Assembly: GCA_934487205.1 (NCBI GenBank)
Contig: CAKSRS010000008.1
Location: forward strand, 1 to 51,354
DNA: 51,354 bases
Direction: 5' to 3'
DNA from: an uncultured Clostridia bacterium
GTDB taxonomy: Bacteria > Bacillota > Clostridia > UBA1381
Below the pieces are notes generated by a model, which worked only from the letters and a program-made list of their open reading frames with translations, was not told where the DNA came from and made no database searches. Every line of letters begins with the position of its first letter. The stretch's first letter is position 1. Of this stretch, positions 41,229 through 50,986 are shown piece after piece. The translations under genes and the position numbers were made by a program.

Positions 41229-41503
41229 CGATTTGAACAGTACAAGATAACACTTGACGGAGCAGCCTGAAGAACGGTTGTTGCAAAAAATGAAAGAGAC
41301 AGGATAAAGCTTGGTGCGCTATTCGCCCCGAGCGAGCTTACATCGCCGTGCGAAGCCCTGCGGAGAACTTGAGAAATGCATCTTAAGGTGCTGATTTGGT
41401 GCTGAAAGTAAAGAAAGTCCGCATTGTTGGGCGGTTCAACAGGTGCTTTGACAGGTGCTATTGGCATTTTAATAATTTTTAAGAAATGGAGAGTGATACA
41501 ATG
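41229..41503 (+). pseudogene. Possible decayed small gene before the relaxase
   Basis: One frame reads like protein (RFEQYKITLDGAA, RTVVAKNERDRIKLGALFAP, SELTSPCEALRRT, then a membrane-like ALLGGSTGALTGAIGILIIF) but is broken by TGA and TAA stops. It ends with ATGA overlapping the relaxase start, as a real upstream partner would. Short repeats of GGTGCT lie in the region. Elsewhere TGA is a normal stop, so recoding is unlikely. Weak call. Confidence 0.3.
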
Positions 41504-42571
41504 AGTAAAGTTGTTGTAATAACTGCATATGCTTCCTCCGGCAAAAGTGTCGGTGGGAATTTTACAAACTACATCGCAAATAGAAAGGGAGTTGACAAAA
41601 CAATTAACGCAAGAAGAATGGATATTCATACGAAATATATTTCGGAGAGACCTGGAGTTGTTAAGATGGGTGAACATGGTTTATTCGGTCAGGAGGACTA
41701 TGTTAATTTGGAAAAAGCAACAAAGGAAATCAATAGTCATACCGGAATTGTGTGGACTCAGATTGTGTCTCTAAGACAAGAGGATGCCGAAAGACTTGGG
41801 TATGATACACCGGAGGCATGGAGAAATTTGGTTCGGTCAAAGCAGTTTGAGATTGCGTCATACCATAGAATTCCTGCGGAGAATATGAAATGGTACGGAG
41901 CGTTTCACAAAGCGGAAGGTCATTATCATATGCACTTAATCATCTTCAATAAAGAACCCGGCGGCGAATTCCTTTCAAAGAAGGACTACAATCAGTACAA
42001 AGATATGTATGTCAAAACTATGTTTAAGGATGAACTGAAACAGGTTTATGATGAAAGACAGACGCTCCGAGACAAAATTATTGAAGAGGCAAAAGAAAAT
42101 CTTAACGATTTCAAAATTGATATTGACGAGGCTCCTGATGAGTTTGCTGATGCGTTTAATGAATTGAAGTTCTCTCTTGATGGGTACACAGGCAAGAGAA
42201 ATTATCAGTTCATATCCCGTGAGCAAAAAGAAAAAGTTGATGCGGTTGTAAAAGTTGTCTGCAAGGATGACAACATACAAAACCTGTATCAACAGTGGTG
42301 TCAGATGCAACTTGCTCTGCTGAAATATTATTACAAGAACCCAAAGGAGTGCTTCGATCCACTTGAGAAGAACTTAAACTTCCAAAGACGATTGGAAAAT
42401 GTTGTTCTTAAAGCAGCACTCAAGGACAATAGGCAGAATAATTTATATGCAAACAGAGAACAAGCATCTGCTGCTTATGGCGGAATTGTATTCGCAATCT
42501 GTAAAATGTTTGAGCAATCAATTGAGCAAGACATCAAGGAAGGCTTCACAAAATCTATTGTAGATTCATAG
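41501..42571 (+). CDS. MobL/MobP-type relaxase
   Basis: A 356-aa relaxase that should nick and covalently hold DNA at an oriT for mobilization. The N-terminal VVVITAYASSGKSVGGNFTNYIANRKG and the metal site FHKAEGHYHMHLIIFN (H136, H141, H143, H145) match the MobL/MobP3 histidine motif. A tyrosine nucleophile is most likely Tyr-10 or Tyr-24. The C-terminal half is helical with no recognised domain. The ATG at 41501 follows ATGGAGAG; an upstream ATG lacks a site. A partner DNA-binding gene follows at 42646. No type IV secretion genes are present. Confidence 0.8.
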   Translation: MSKVVVITAYASSGKSVGGNFTNYIANRKGVDKTINARRMDIHTKYISERPGVVKMGEHGLFGQEDYVNLEKATKEINSHTGIVWTQIVSLRQEDAERLGYDTPEAWRNLVRSKQFEIASYHRIPAENMKWYGAFHKAEGHYHMHLIIFNKEPGGEFLSKKDYNQYKDMYVKTMFKDELKQVYDERQTLRDKIIEEAKENLNDFKIDIDEAPDEFADAFNELKFSLDGYTGKRNYQFISREQKEKVDAVVKVVCKDDNIQNLYQQWCQMQLALLKYYYKNPKECFDPLEKNLNFQRRLENVVLKAALKDNRQNNLYANREQASAAYGGIVFAICKMFEQSIEQDIKEGFTKSIVDS

Positions 42572-42645
42572 GACAGAGCAAAAGAATACAGACGAGACAC
42601 ATCGCATGGAATGCAGATGAGTATGTGATTGGAGGTGAAATTTTT

Positions 42646-43011
42646 ATGAAGCACAACAAAAAGATTAAGATGACTTTCAATGTCACTCCTGAGGTCAGAA
42701 GGCTGATTAAGAATTTCGTTGAGGAGTTAGGTTACAAAAGCGAGAGTGCATTTTGTAATGAAGCCATCGAGGAATACTTATCCAAGCTTCAGTACGATAG
42801 CATAGGTACATATATGAATAAGCTGTTGGTTCAGGCGGTGGACTGTACTATCGAAAGACATAGTGACAGATTAGTTGATATGCTTTTCAAACTGGCTGTC
42901 AGTATTGAGAAACAAAATCTCATTGCAAGTGGAGAGTATGATGACTACTATGAAAGTTATATTGAAGAGGTTGCAACGGAGAATGTGCAGAAGCGACACG
43001 GAAGATTGTAA
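42646..43011 (+). CDS. Likely relaxase accessory protein (ribbon-helix-helix-like)
   Basis: A 121-aa protein whose N-terminal ~45 residues (KKIKMTFNVTPEVRRLIKNFVEELGYKSESAFCNEAIEEYLS) have a strand followed by two helices, the layout of ribbon-helix-helix DNA-binding proteins such as MobC and plasmid accessory factors. The rest is helical and acidic. It starts 74 bp after the relaxase with TGGAGGTG upstream. Binding near oriT is inference. Confidence 0.7.
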   Translation: MKHNKKIKMTFNVTPEVRRLIKNFVEELGYKSESAFCNEAIEEYLSKLQYDSIGTYMNKLLVQAVDCTIERHSDRLVDMLFKLAVSIEKQNLIASGEYDDYYESYIEEVATENVQKRHGRL

Positions 43012-43036
43012 TTTTATAATCCGCTTGAATTAAAAT

Positions 43037-43108
43037 GATAAAAATAATGCATAATATTTTTATCGAAATATTGACTTTTTGATAAAAACGATGTATAATA
43101 TTTTTATC
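43037..43108 (+). promoter_or_regulatory. abiE promoter with two tandem palindromic operators
   Basis: Two 28-bp palindromes, GATAAAAA-N12-TTTTTATC, lie at 43037-43064 and 43081-43108, 44 bp apart (about four helical turns). They belong to a ~37-bp direct repeat. The promoter TTGACT (43071-43076), 17-bp spacer and TATAAT (43094-43099) has its -10 box inside the second palindrome. AbiEi antitoxins are known to repress their own promoter by binding inverted repeats. Confidence 0.85.
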
Positions 43109-43126
43109 AAACTATTGAGGTGGATT

Positions 43127-43744
43127 ATGAGTGTATCAAGTAGTGCAAATATCATAAAAACACGCATTATGAATTCTCCTGACGGTTCAGTATTTACTAC
43201 AGTTGATTTTGCAGATGTTATTGAGAATTCAAGAGTAGGCGTTATACTTTCAAGACTTGAAGAAGACGGAGTAATCAGAAGAGTTATGCGAGGCATATAT
43301 GATAAGCCCGTATATAATGATTTTCTAAAAGAATATATTGCTCCGTCTCCTTCGCTTGTGGCAGAAGCCCTTGCAAGAAACTTTGGTTGGACAATTGTCC
43401 CCTGCGGAGATACTGCCTTAAATATTCTTGGACTTTCAACTCAGGTTCCTGCCGCATGGTCTTATGTAAGTGACGGAACATATAAAGAATACACCTACGA
43501 TAATACTACTATCAAATTCAAGAGAACCACAAATAAAGAAATCTCGAAATTATCATACAAGACAGCATTGATTGTTCAGGCACTTAAAGCCCTCGGTAAA
43601 GATAATATTGACGATACCATCATAAACAAACTTAAAAACGATTTAACCGATGAGGAAAAAACTACTGCCCTACTTGAAGCAAAGGCGGCAACCTCATGGA
43701 TATATGAGTATATAAAGCAAATTTGCAAAGGTGATGAAAAATGA
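43127..43744 (+). CDS. abiEi: AbiEi-type antitoxin (DUF6088)
   Basis: A 205-aa antitoxin of a type IV toxin-antitoxin system. The N-terminal winged HTH (TVDFADVIENSRVGVILSRLEEDGVIRRVMRGIYDKP) binds its own operators, and the C-terminal ~120 residues are the antitoxicity domain (PSLVAEALARNFGWTIVPCGDTALNILGLSTQVP...). The ATG at 43127 has TTGAGGTGG upstream. It overlaps the toxin gene by 4 bp (ATGA), so both are coupled. Confidence 0.88.
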   Translation: MSVSSSANIIKTRIMNSPDGSVFTTVDFADVIENSRVGVILSRLEEDGVIRRVMRGIYDKPVYNDFLKEYIAPSPSLVAEALARNFGWTIVPCGDTALNILGLSTQVPAAWSYVSDGTYKEYTYDNTTIKFKRTTNKEISKLSYKTALIVQALKALGKDNIDDTIINKLKNDLTDEEKTTALLEAKAATSWIYEYIKQICKGDEK

Positions 43745-44748
43745 TTAACATAGCAAACATAAACGAAAATGACAGAAAAGCATTGTTTCAGAATACTGCC
43801 GCAAAAATGGGTATGACCGATGCTATTATTGAAAAGGATTTTTGGGTATGCTTTATGCTTGATTATCTTTTTCATACAAGCAAATGGAAAGACAATATCG
43901 CATTCAAAGGCGGTACAAGTCTTTCAAAATCCTATGGTCTTATAGAAAGATTTTCTGAAGATATTGACTTAATCCTCGATTGGCGTGTACTTGGTTTTGA
44001 AAAGGACGAGCCTTGGATTGAGAGAAGCAACACAAAGCAGGATATTTTCAATAAAGAGGCAAACCGCAAAACAGAAGAATTTTTGAAAGATGTGTTTATG
44101 CCGGAAACAATTAAGGATTTGCAAAACATCCTCTCTTCTCCAATAGAGTGTTACATAGAAGAAACAGATCCGCAAACTGTTGTTTTTGCGTACAGTAGAA
44201 GCTTTGAAGATCGTTCAATACTTCCGGTTATAAGACTTGAAATTGGCGCACTTGCAGCCTGGACTCCTGCGGCAGTTAAGCCTATTACGCCTTATGCGGC
44301 TACTCAGTACCCGAAACTTTTCAAACAGCCTACAACGGATATTTTAACAGTTCTTCCCGAAAGAACATTCTGGGAAAAGGTAACCATACTCCACCGTGAA
44401 GCAAACAGACCGGAGGATAAAACTTTCCCGGCTCGTTATTCAAGACACTATTACGATTTGTATTGTATGGCAAATTCACCCGTTAAGGATGCCGCATTTG
44501 CGAATATAGAATTACTTGAAAAGGTTGTACTTTTTAAGGAAAAGTTCTACCGTTGCCCTTGGGCACAGTATGAAAATGCAAAAATCGGCACAATGAAACT
44601 GATGCCACCCGAAAGAAATCTGCAAGTCTTAAAAGATGACTACGAACATATGCAGAATATGATATTTGGGGAGAAGATACCATTTGATACAATTTTAGAT
44701 GGTATTGAGAAACTGGAAAAAGAGATGAATTCTAATAACTGTCCGTAA
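43741..44748 (+). CDS. abiEii: AbiEii-type nucleotidyltransferase toxin
   Basis: A 335-aa toxin of the DNA polymerase beta-like nucleotidyltransferase family. The nucleotide site KGGTSLSKSYGLIERFSEDIDLIL shows the G-G-T-S (57-60), Lys-63 and the D-x-D metal pair (D74, D76). The later RYSRHYYDLYCMA block is also typical. AbiEii halts growth, with phage-abortive infection known for related systems, by transferring nucleotides to tRNA in studied homologues. Its antitoxin lies directly upstream. Confidence 0.9.
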   Translation: MINIANINENDRKALFQNTAAKMGMTDAIIEKDFWVCFMLDYLFHTSKWKDNIAFKGGTSLSKSYGLIERFSEDIDLILDWRVLGFEKDEPWIERSNTKQDIFNKEANRKTEEFLKDVFMPETIKDLQNILSSPIECYIEETDPQTVVFAYSRSFEDRSILPVIRLEIGALAAWTPAAVKPITPYAATQYPKLFKQPTTDILTVLPERTFWEKVTILHREANRPEDKTFPARYSRHYYDLYCMANSPVKDAAFANIELLEKVVLFKEKFYRCPWAQYENAKIGTMKLMPPERNLQVLKDDYEHMQNMIFGEKIPFDTILDGIEKLEKEMNSNNCP

Positions 44749-44807
44749 AATAGGACGGCTGAAATGTGATAATTAATTAGGAATACTGAATTTTGGAGGA
44801 AAATCAA

Positions 44808-47800
44808 ATGGGACGTTCAACTGTTCACTATACAGATAATAAAACAAATAATAGTCTGAAAAAGCTACACAAACTTTTAAGACCAGCGGGGACGCCAGTA
44901 CAAAGAGTCGAATATATCATTGAGTTGCTTTTGCTTAGAATATTTGAAGTAAAATTAAGACGTGACGGAGAATTTGCCGTTTTGCGCCAATTATTTACTG
45001 ATGCTGATGAAAAAGCAAAAATAGAAAAACAAAAGAGATTATTTAGTTATTTAAAAACAATAGATAGTGCCTCTATCACTACAGTATTAAATACTATTCA
45101 TTTTCCGTTTTATGGTAAAATAGTAACTGAAGTTGCAAAAGAACTTAAAAAGGTTGAATTAAGTTCAAAAGTTAAAGACGAGCTGGTTCTTATCCAAAGT
45201 GTGTTTTCCAATTCGAATTTTACGAACAATGTAATTGGCGGTAATTTGCAGGAAGTCATAGCAGAAGTATCAAGTATTGATGAGGCGTTATTAATAAAAA
45301 CAGATTTGCTTGGTGATGCCATTGAATCTGCTTTATCAGAAACAGGTGGTACAAAAGATATCGGTCTATACAGAACTCCAGACCACATAAGACAGTTTAT
45401 GGTTGGTTTAGTTGAACCTACTGTTAATGATTTAATTATGGATCCCGCATGCGGTACAGGTGGATTTTTGTTCGATAGCTATGAATATGCCTTGGCACGT
45501 TTCGATGAGGATGCAGATTATCCTGGGCAAAAAGCACATCCGGAACTGCAAGAATGGTTTAAAAGTCACTTTAAACAAATTGACGAGGAATGGCCTGATG
45601 ATATGCAATCACAAAATTTTTATAGACATGGTGTGTTTGGGATTGAGTATTTAGGCATGATAAAAAAGATGGCTGCTGTTAATTTATATATACGTGGCTT
45701 AAATCCTGTAAACATAGAGCAAGGCGATTCTTTGAATAAATTTGGAACAAGTATAATGCCAAATAGCAAGACCATTATATTGGCCAATCCTCCTTTTGGT
45801 GCGGAAACAGATCAAACATCCTATCCTAATGTTTGGGAAGACTATAGCACTGAAAAAGAAACCACGATACTTTTTGTTAAACTTATGCTTGACAGTTTAC
45901 AAGACGGTGGAAAATGTGCTGTAATTGTGTCTGAAGGATTTCTCACTTGGGATCAGTCAAGTGCTAAGGCACTGCGTGAAATGTTGTTAACACAAGCTAA
46001 TCTTAAAGCTGTGATTGGGTTGCCACAAGGGGTTTTTGTAAGTAAAAGTGGTGTCGGTCCTAAAACCTCCATTTTGTTATTTGAAAAAGGTGGGCCAACA
46101 ACACAAACTTGGTTTTATCAAGTCCATGATGATGGTTATACTATGGGGACAAATAGAAAGCCAAAGAATAATTCTCAGTTAGTAGAGGCTTTAAATATAT
46201 ATCATACTTATATCAAAAATGGTCTTGTTCCACCTGAAAAGAAAAACTCATTTATAGTAGATGCTAACTGGATTAAAACATTGGATCCAAGAATCAAGAA
46301 AAAAATTCGTGAAGAAGTTGAAGAAGCAAATGGTATAAGAAAACAAAATGAGCTTGAAAAGAAAAACACTACTCTTTTTAGAAAAGTTGAAGCAAAACAA
46401 ATTTCCGAAAAAGAAATGAAGTTTGAAATAAAACAGTTAAATGAACTTTGGGAAGGAAAAACAGAGGCCGAAATTGAACAAAAAATCACAAAAGCATATA
46501 TGTATTCATATAACCCAGCATCCTATTATTCGTCTTTAAACGATGCGCAACTTGGGGTATGGACTAACCTTACAAGAAATAGAATGCCTGACGATATAAC
46601 AACTTTGGATGACAGATATATAGAACTATATACTGCTGAAATATCTGACGCATTTGGTGTTCTAAGTAAATTTAATCTTCGCAATTCTATTGAAGCTGAT
46701 ATCGTAAGGGAATATGTTTCAAGCTATTTGTCACAAGAAGCTCTGGACGCATTTCCAAAACTTCGTAAAATTGACGAAATATTTAAAATGGGCGCGAAAT
46801 ATCCTATGGTCAAATTAGCACCGTATCTTATTGAAAATACAGAAAAAGTAAAACCAAACAAAATGCCGGACATAAGATGGAGAACTTTGGGAGTATCCAA
46901 CGAAACAGGAGTATTCTTGAATGAAGATGTTTCTCCCGAGGAAACCAACCAGAGTTACTATCTTGTCAAGAAAAATGAGTTTTGCTATAACCCTTATAGA
47001 GTCAATGTTGGTTCTATAGGACTTAATAAGTTTGACTATGATAACCAGATTATAAGTGGTGCTTATGTCGTTTTTGGAACTAAAGAAGATGAACTTTTGC
47101 CTGAATATCTAGAAATACTTATTAAAGACAAACATTTCAAGGAATATGTTTCTGAAAAAGCTAATGTCGGAAATGGCGTAAGAATGAATTTCACTTTTGA
47201 AGATATGTGCGAATGGGAAATTCCCTTGCCAGGTATTGAGGAACAAGAAGTTTTAATCAATAATTACGAAAAAATTATACATATAAAAGATGCATTGATC
47301 CATTTGGAAAAAAATATTAAATTGGACATACCGATTAGTGAACATTGGAAGTATGAAAAATTAGGGAATATCAGTATCAATTTGGATAACCAAAGAATTC
47401 CAATAACCTCTAGCGAGCGCAATGCAGGCGAAATTCCATATTATGGTGCTTCAGGAATAGTAGATTATGTAGATAAGTGGATATTTGACGAAGAACTTTT
47501 GCTCGTTTCAGAAGACGGAGCTAATTTGAAATCAAGGACATACCCTATTGCTTTCATTATTTCAGGAAAAAGTTGGGTAAATAACCACTGTCATGTCTTG
47601 AAATTTGAAAACCACAATCTTACAAAATTTGTTGAATATTATATTAATTCTATAAATGTGGAGAAATATTTATCTGGAAGCACTCAGCCAAAACTCAATC
47701 AGGGACAATTAGGAGAAATTCTAATCCCGGTTCCGTCCGATAACGAATTGGAATGTCTTGCTCAAAAAATAGATGATAATGAAGATTTTTTGGACAATAT

Positions 47801-47870
47801 ACGAAGAAAAAAGAAAGAGTTTGATGCGTCATTAAACTCCATTTCGAATAACATATGGGGAGAGGAGTAA
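44808..47870 (+). CDS. Type I restriction-modification methyltransferase-specificity fusion (HsdM-HsdS)
   Basis: A 1020-aa protein that joins two subunits normally encoded apart. Residues ~1-650 are HsdM: an N-terminal helical domain, SAM motif DPACGTGGF (~212) and catalytic NPPF (~327), the N6-adenine methylase signatures. Residues ~665-840 and ~845-1020 are two HsdS-like target-recognition units (IRWRTLGVSNETGVF...IPLPGIEEQEVLINNY and KYEKLGNISI...IPYYGASGIVDYVD...SGSTQPKLNQGQLGEILIPVP). The second is a standard TRD with its coiled-coil conserved region. Ribosome site TTGGAGGAAA precedes the ATG at 44808. HsdR follows at once. Confidence 0.9.
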   Translation: MGRSTVHYTDNKTNNSLKKLHKLLRPAGTPVQRVEYIIELLLLRIFEVKLRRDGEFAVLRQLFTDADEKAKIEKQKRLFSYLKTIDSASITTVLNTIHFPFYGKIVTEVAKELKKVELSSKVKDELVLIQSVFSNSNFTNNVIGGNLQEVIAEVSSIDEALLIKTDLLGDAIESALSETGGTKDIGLYRTPDHIRQFMVGLVEPTVNDLIMDPACGTGGFLFDSYEYALARFDEDADYPGQKAHPELQEWFKSHFKQIDEEWPDDMQSQNFYRHGVFGIEYLGMIKKMAAVNLYIRGLNPVNIEQGDSLNKFGTSIMPNSKTIILANPPFGAETDQTSYPNVWEDYSTEKETTILFVKLMLDSLQDGGKCAVIVSEGFLTWDQSSAKALREMLLTQANLKAVIGLPQGVFVSKSGVGPKTSILLFEKGGPTTQTWFYQVHDDGYTMGTNRKPKNNSQLVEALNIYHTYIKNGLVPPEKKNSFIVDANWIKTLDPRIKKKIREEVEEANGIRKQNELEKKNTTLFRKVEAKQISEKEMKFEIKQLNELWEGKTEAEIEQKITKAYMYSYNPASYYSSLNDAQLGVWTNLTRNRMPDDITTLDDRYIELYTAEISDAFGVLSKFNLRNSIEADIVREYVSSYLSQEALDAFPKLRKIDEIFKMGAKYPMVKLAPYLIENTEKVKPNKMPDIRWRTLGVSNETGVFLNEDVSPEETNQSYYLVKKNEFCYNPYRVNVGSIGLNKFDYDNQIISGAYVVFGTKEDELLPEYLEILIKDKHFKEYVSEKANVGNGVRMNFTFEDMCEWEIPLPGIEEQEVLINNYEKIIHIKDALIHLEKNIKLDIPISEHWKYEKLGNISINLDNQRIPITSSERNAGEIPYYGASGIVDYVDKWIFDEELLLVSEDGANLKSRTYPIAFIISGKSWVNNHCHVLKFENHNLTKFVEYYINSINVEKYLSGSTQPKLNQGQLGEILIPVPSDNELECLAQKIDDNEDFLDNIRRKKKEFDASLNSISNNIWGEE

Positions 47871-47875
47871 TAATT

Positions 47876-50263
47876 ATGGCAAACATAAACGGCAACGAAG
47901 CAAGTGTTGTCGATATTAAAGTAATTAAACAGTTAGAAACATTAGGTTTTGTTTTAAATGACACACTTTTATATCAACATTCTTATAGCGTTCCGGAACA
48001 CTTGCAACAAGAAATCGGTAAAAAACATATAACTCCAGATATAACTTTGGTAGATGCCTATTCCAAGGAAGTTATCGCCATTATTGAAAATAAACTCGAG
48101 GATGAAAAAAAGGCGTTAGGACAATTATTTATTGGAATACAAGTTTTGAAGCCTAGATTTTTATATGCAGTTTCTGAAAACAGAATGCTATTTCTTGACA
48201 CAACATGGAAAGGTTTGGATGAAGAGTTCAAGCCTGTCCAAAGTTTTCTTTCGTACGATGAAATGTGCGAAAAAATAAATCAGGAAAAAAATATGCGTGC
48301 CAATAAACCTATCGAAATAGATACAACAATAGCAGGCGGATATGATCCAAACATAAACAAAGAGCGCTATTATCAGCTGGATTGTATTAATACCCTTGCT
48401 GAAAAATTCAAAAGTGGAAAGCAAAAGATGCTTGTGCATATGGCTACAGGCCTTGGTAAAACACGTACAATGGTGGCTTTTACTAAGGCTATGTTGGACA
48501 GCACCTTGTGTAAACGCATATTATTTGTTGTAGACAGAAGAATCTTGGCAAAGCAAGCTTTAGAAGAAGGGTTTGCCCTTATATCTCCCAAATATTACAA
48601 TGCAGATTGGATTAAAACCTCTAATTTTAAATTAAAGACAAATATACCCATTCACATTGTTGTAATTGATACATTGGAAATGCTTTTCAAACAAATACCT
48701 AACAATTTCTATGACTTGATAATTGTAGACGAGTGCCACAGGTCTATATCTGTCAACAGAAAGTTGATGCTTGACCATTTCCATTGTCCCAAGATAGGAC
48801 TTACTGCCACTCCTAGACATGCAGTTGCCAAGAAAGGAAAGAATGTTTCCCAAGAAGATTTAGAAATTATTGATACATATAAGCTTTTCGGTTGTGAAAC
48901 TGATGAACCAGATTATCAATTTGATTTGGCAAGAGGTATTGAAGAAGGATTTCTTGCTCCTTATGATGTGCTTGAAATCAAGACCCATCTTACTAAAGAA
49001 GCTGAAGATGAAGGAATTCTATTCGAATATGTATTAGATCCTGATACAAGAGAGCGAATAGAATTACCGAAAGAACAGAAGATTAAACTGGAACAGTTGG
49101 AAAAGAAATATTTATCAGAAGAACGATGCGAACGTATTGCTGAAGAAATTAAGAAAAATACACAATTCGGCGAAAAAATGATTCTTTTCTGTGCAAGTCA
49201 AAACCACTGTATAATGATGACTAAAGCAATAAACAAGGTGTTTAATGACGGTTCTGACAATGGACTTAAATACGCACACACCGTCATTTCTAACAGTGCC
49301 GAATCAAATGAATTTATTAAAAATCAGTTTAAAAAGCCATTCCAAAAGCCGTACATTGTTACTTCAGTTGATATAATGAGTACAGGTGTAGATATTCCGT
49401 GTGTTCGTTATATAGGCTTTGCTGCACTTACTGAATCAGTTGGAAAATACATTCAAATGGTCGGCAGAGGTGCTAGATTAGATACTAAAACCAGCGGAAA
49501 ATATAGTTTTAGAATTTTAGATTTTGTTGGTTTATGTAATCGTATGGAAGATGACGGAAAAGGAACAAAGAAACCTAATGAATCTGTTGTTTCAGGCAAA
49601 GGTGCTTCTGGAGGCAGTGGTGGTAGCGGAAAACTTGACGGAGAATACTTTATCATTGATAATGTAGATCCACGACAAATGATAGAACGTGTGTTTATAC
49701 ATGGTGATGATTATAAAGTTGTAGACAATATTCCGATTGAAGAAGCTAAAAGAATATTTGAGGAGCAGGTTAACGCAACAACTGACAGTGTTATAACTGC
49801 AATCAAAGAAAAAGCATCAAAAGAAGAAAATTATCAGCCTACTGACGATGAAATTGAATATATGGACGAGTGGGTAAAGAAGCCAGATATATATTTAGAT
49901 GAAGACCAACTTCAAAAGATTTATGACTATCCGCAAGGTTCTATATGGGACTTTTTGCTTCAGGCTTTTGGAATAAAGAAGATTCCTACTGTCAAAGACC
50001 GTATTTCACAAGGTTATGATGCTTTTGTAAGTACCTATAACTTTAACGAAAGACAAATAAAACAGCTAAATAAGTTTAAGAAAATTTTCATTGCAAATGC
50101 AGAAAATCGCACAGGATTTTCCCCTGACAGTATCTTCTCTAATAGGGTTTATGAAAAGAAAATAGGTACTCGCAAAGAAAATGATGAAATATTCGAAGGA
50201 AAATTTGATGTTGTTTTTGATAACATTAAGCATAGTCTAAATCTACCTTCCAGCTGGCAATAA
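47876..50263 (+). CDS. hsdR: Type I restriction endonuclease subunit R
   Basis: A 795-aa motor nuclease. The N-terminal PD-(D/E)xK nuclease has D55 in TPDITLVD and E71-x-K73 in IIENKLE. The SF2 translocase follows: Walker A TGLGKT (191-196), DECH (284-287), TATP (309-312) and motif VI QMVGRGARLD. A Gly/Ser-rich linker (GKGASGGSGGSG, ~580-595) separates the motor from the C-terminal domain that docks on HsdM. The ATG at 47876 follows GAGAGGAG, 5 bp after the M-S fusion stop. EcoEI/EcoR124-like in general form. Confidence 0.9.
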   Translation: MANINGNEASVVDIKVIKQLETLGFVLNDTLLYQHSYSVPEHLQQEIGKKHITPDITLVDAYSKEVIAIIENKLEDEKKALGQLFIGIQVLKPRFLYAVSENRMLFLDTTWKGLDEEFKPVQSFLSYDEMCEKINQEKNMRANKPIEIDTTIAGGYDPNINKERYYQLDCINTLAEKFKSGKQKMLVHMATGLGKTRTMVAFTKAMLDSTLCKRILFVVDRRILAKQALEEGFALISPKYYNADWIKTSNFKLKTNIPIHIVVIDTLEMLFKQIPNNFYDLIIVDECHRSISVNRKLMLDHFHCPKIGLTATPRHAVAKKGKNVSQEDLEIIDTYKLFGCETDEPDYQFDLARGIEEGFLAPYDVLEIKTHLTKEAEDEGILFEYVLDPDTRERIELPKEQKIKLEQLEKKYLSEERCERIAEEIKKNTQFGEKMILFCASQNHCIMMTKAINKVFNDGSDNGLKYAHTVISNSAESNEFIKNQFKKPFQKPYIVTSVDIMSTGVDIPCVRYIGFAALTESVGKYIQMVGRGARLDTKTSGKYSFRILDFVGLCNRMEDDGKGTKKPNESVVSGKGASGGSGGSGKLDGEYFIIDNVDPRQMIERVFIHGDDYKVVDNIPIEEAKRIFEEQVNATTDSVITAIKEKASKEENYQPTDDEIEYMDEWVKKPDIYLDEDQLQKIYDYPQGSIWDFLLQAFGIKKIPTVKDRISQGYDAFVSTYNFNERQIKQLNKFKKIFIANAENRTGFSPDSIFSNRVYEKKIGTRKENDEIFEGKFDVVFDNIKHSLNLPSSWQ

Positions 50264-50275
50264 GAGGTGTGTACA

Positions 50276-50950
50276 TTGTCAAATTCAATTATAGTTCCGT
50301 TTTTAGATAAGACAACGATAGATATATCTCATGCTCGAAAAATTTTAAAAAAATACGACGAATCCTTACTGACGGAAATGAAACAAATAGATATAGAAGA
50401 TATTGTTAGTAAAGAAAATATAGTTGTGAAAAAGGAGAGAATTTCTCAGGACAGCAGTGTGCACGGCATGATAGTTTGTAATAAAAGCGATATTTTGTTA
50501 TGGGATGATATTAACAAAAATTATAAAACAGTATTTTGCGAAGGAAAAACAATATACATTGAAAGTTTTTTGACTTCTGCTCATCTGTCAAATAGGTATC
50601 GTTTTACCCTCGCTCATGAGTTTGCTCATTGGATTTTGCATAAAAAAATAATCAATAAATTATCAAAAGAAAAAAAGATGATTCCCTATTTAAGCTGTAC
50701 AGAAAGGGACATAAAAAACGAACAACTAGAAAAGGTTGAAGCAAATTGCGAATGGCAAGCGAATTATTTGGCAGGAGCTATTCTTATGCCATATTTACCT
50801 ATTAAGAATTATTGTAAAGATAATAATTTAATGAATTGCAATGATGGCGATAAATTGAAACATGAAATTGATAACCTATCAAAGATATACGAAGTTTCAT
50901 CTAAAGCAATGTTCGTTAGACTCAAACAATTGGGATATATCAAAAATTGA
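50276..50950 (+). CDS. ImmA/IrrE-family metallopeptidase
   Basis: A 224-aa zinc peptidase-like protein. The HEFAH motif (114-118) in RFTLAHEFAHWILH is the active site, and a third ligand Glu is likely in KVEANCEWQANYLAGAILMP. In mobile elements such proteins cleave a repressor when DNA damage occurs (ImmA) or act in regulatory pairs. No cognate XRE repressor gene is adjacent. The TTG at 50276 is chosen because GAGGTG lies just upstream; a GTG within that site is the other option. It follows hsdR closely and is probably co-transcribed. Confidence 0.8.
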   Translation: MSNSIIVPFLDKTTIDISHARKILKKYDESLLTEMKQIDIEDIVSKENIVVKKERISQDSSVHGMIVCNKSDILLWDDINKNYKTVFCEGKTIYIESFLTSAHLSNRYRFTLAHEFAHWILHKKIINKLSKEKKMIPYLSCTERDIKNEQLEKVEANCEWQANYLAGAILMPYLPIKNYCKDNNLMNCNDGDKLKHEIDNLSKIYEVSSKAMFVRLKQLGYIKN

Positions 50951-50986
50951 TTTTAACAAAAATGATGATAAGCCTCAATTCCTTCG

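Noticed and set aside
41222..41677. 151-aa minus-strand frame before the relaxase
   Set aside because: It overlaps the relaxase start, has no ribosome site and reads as a shadow of the plus-strand frame.
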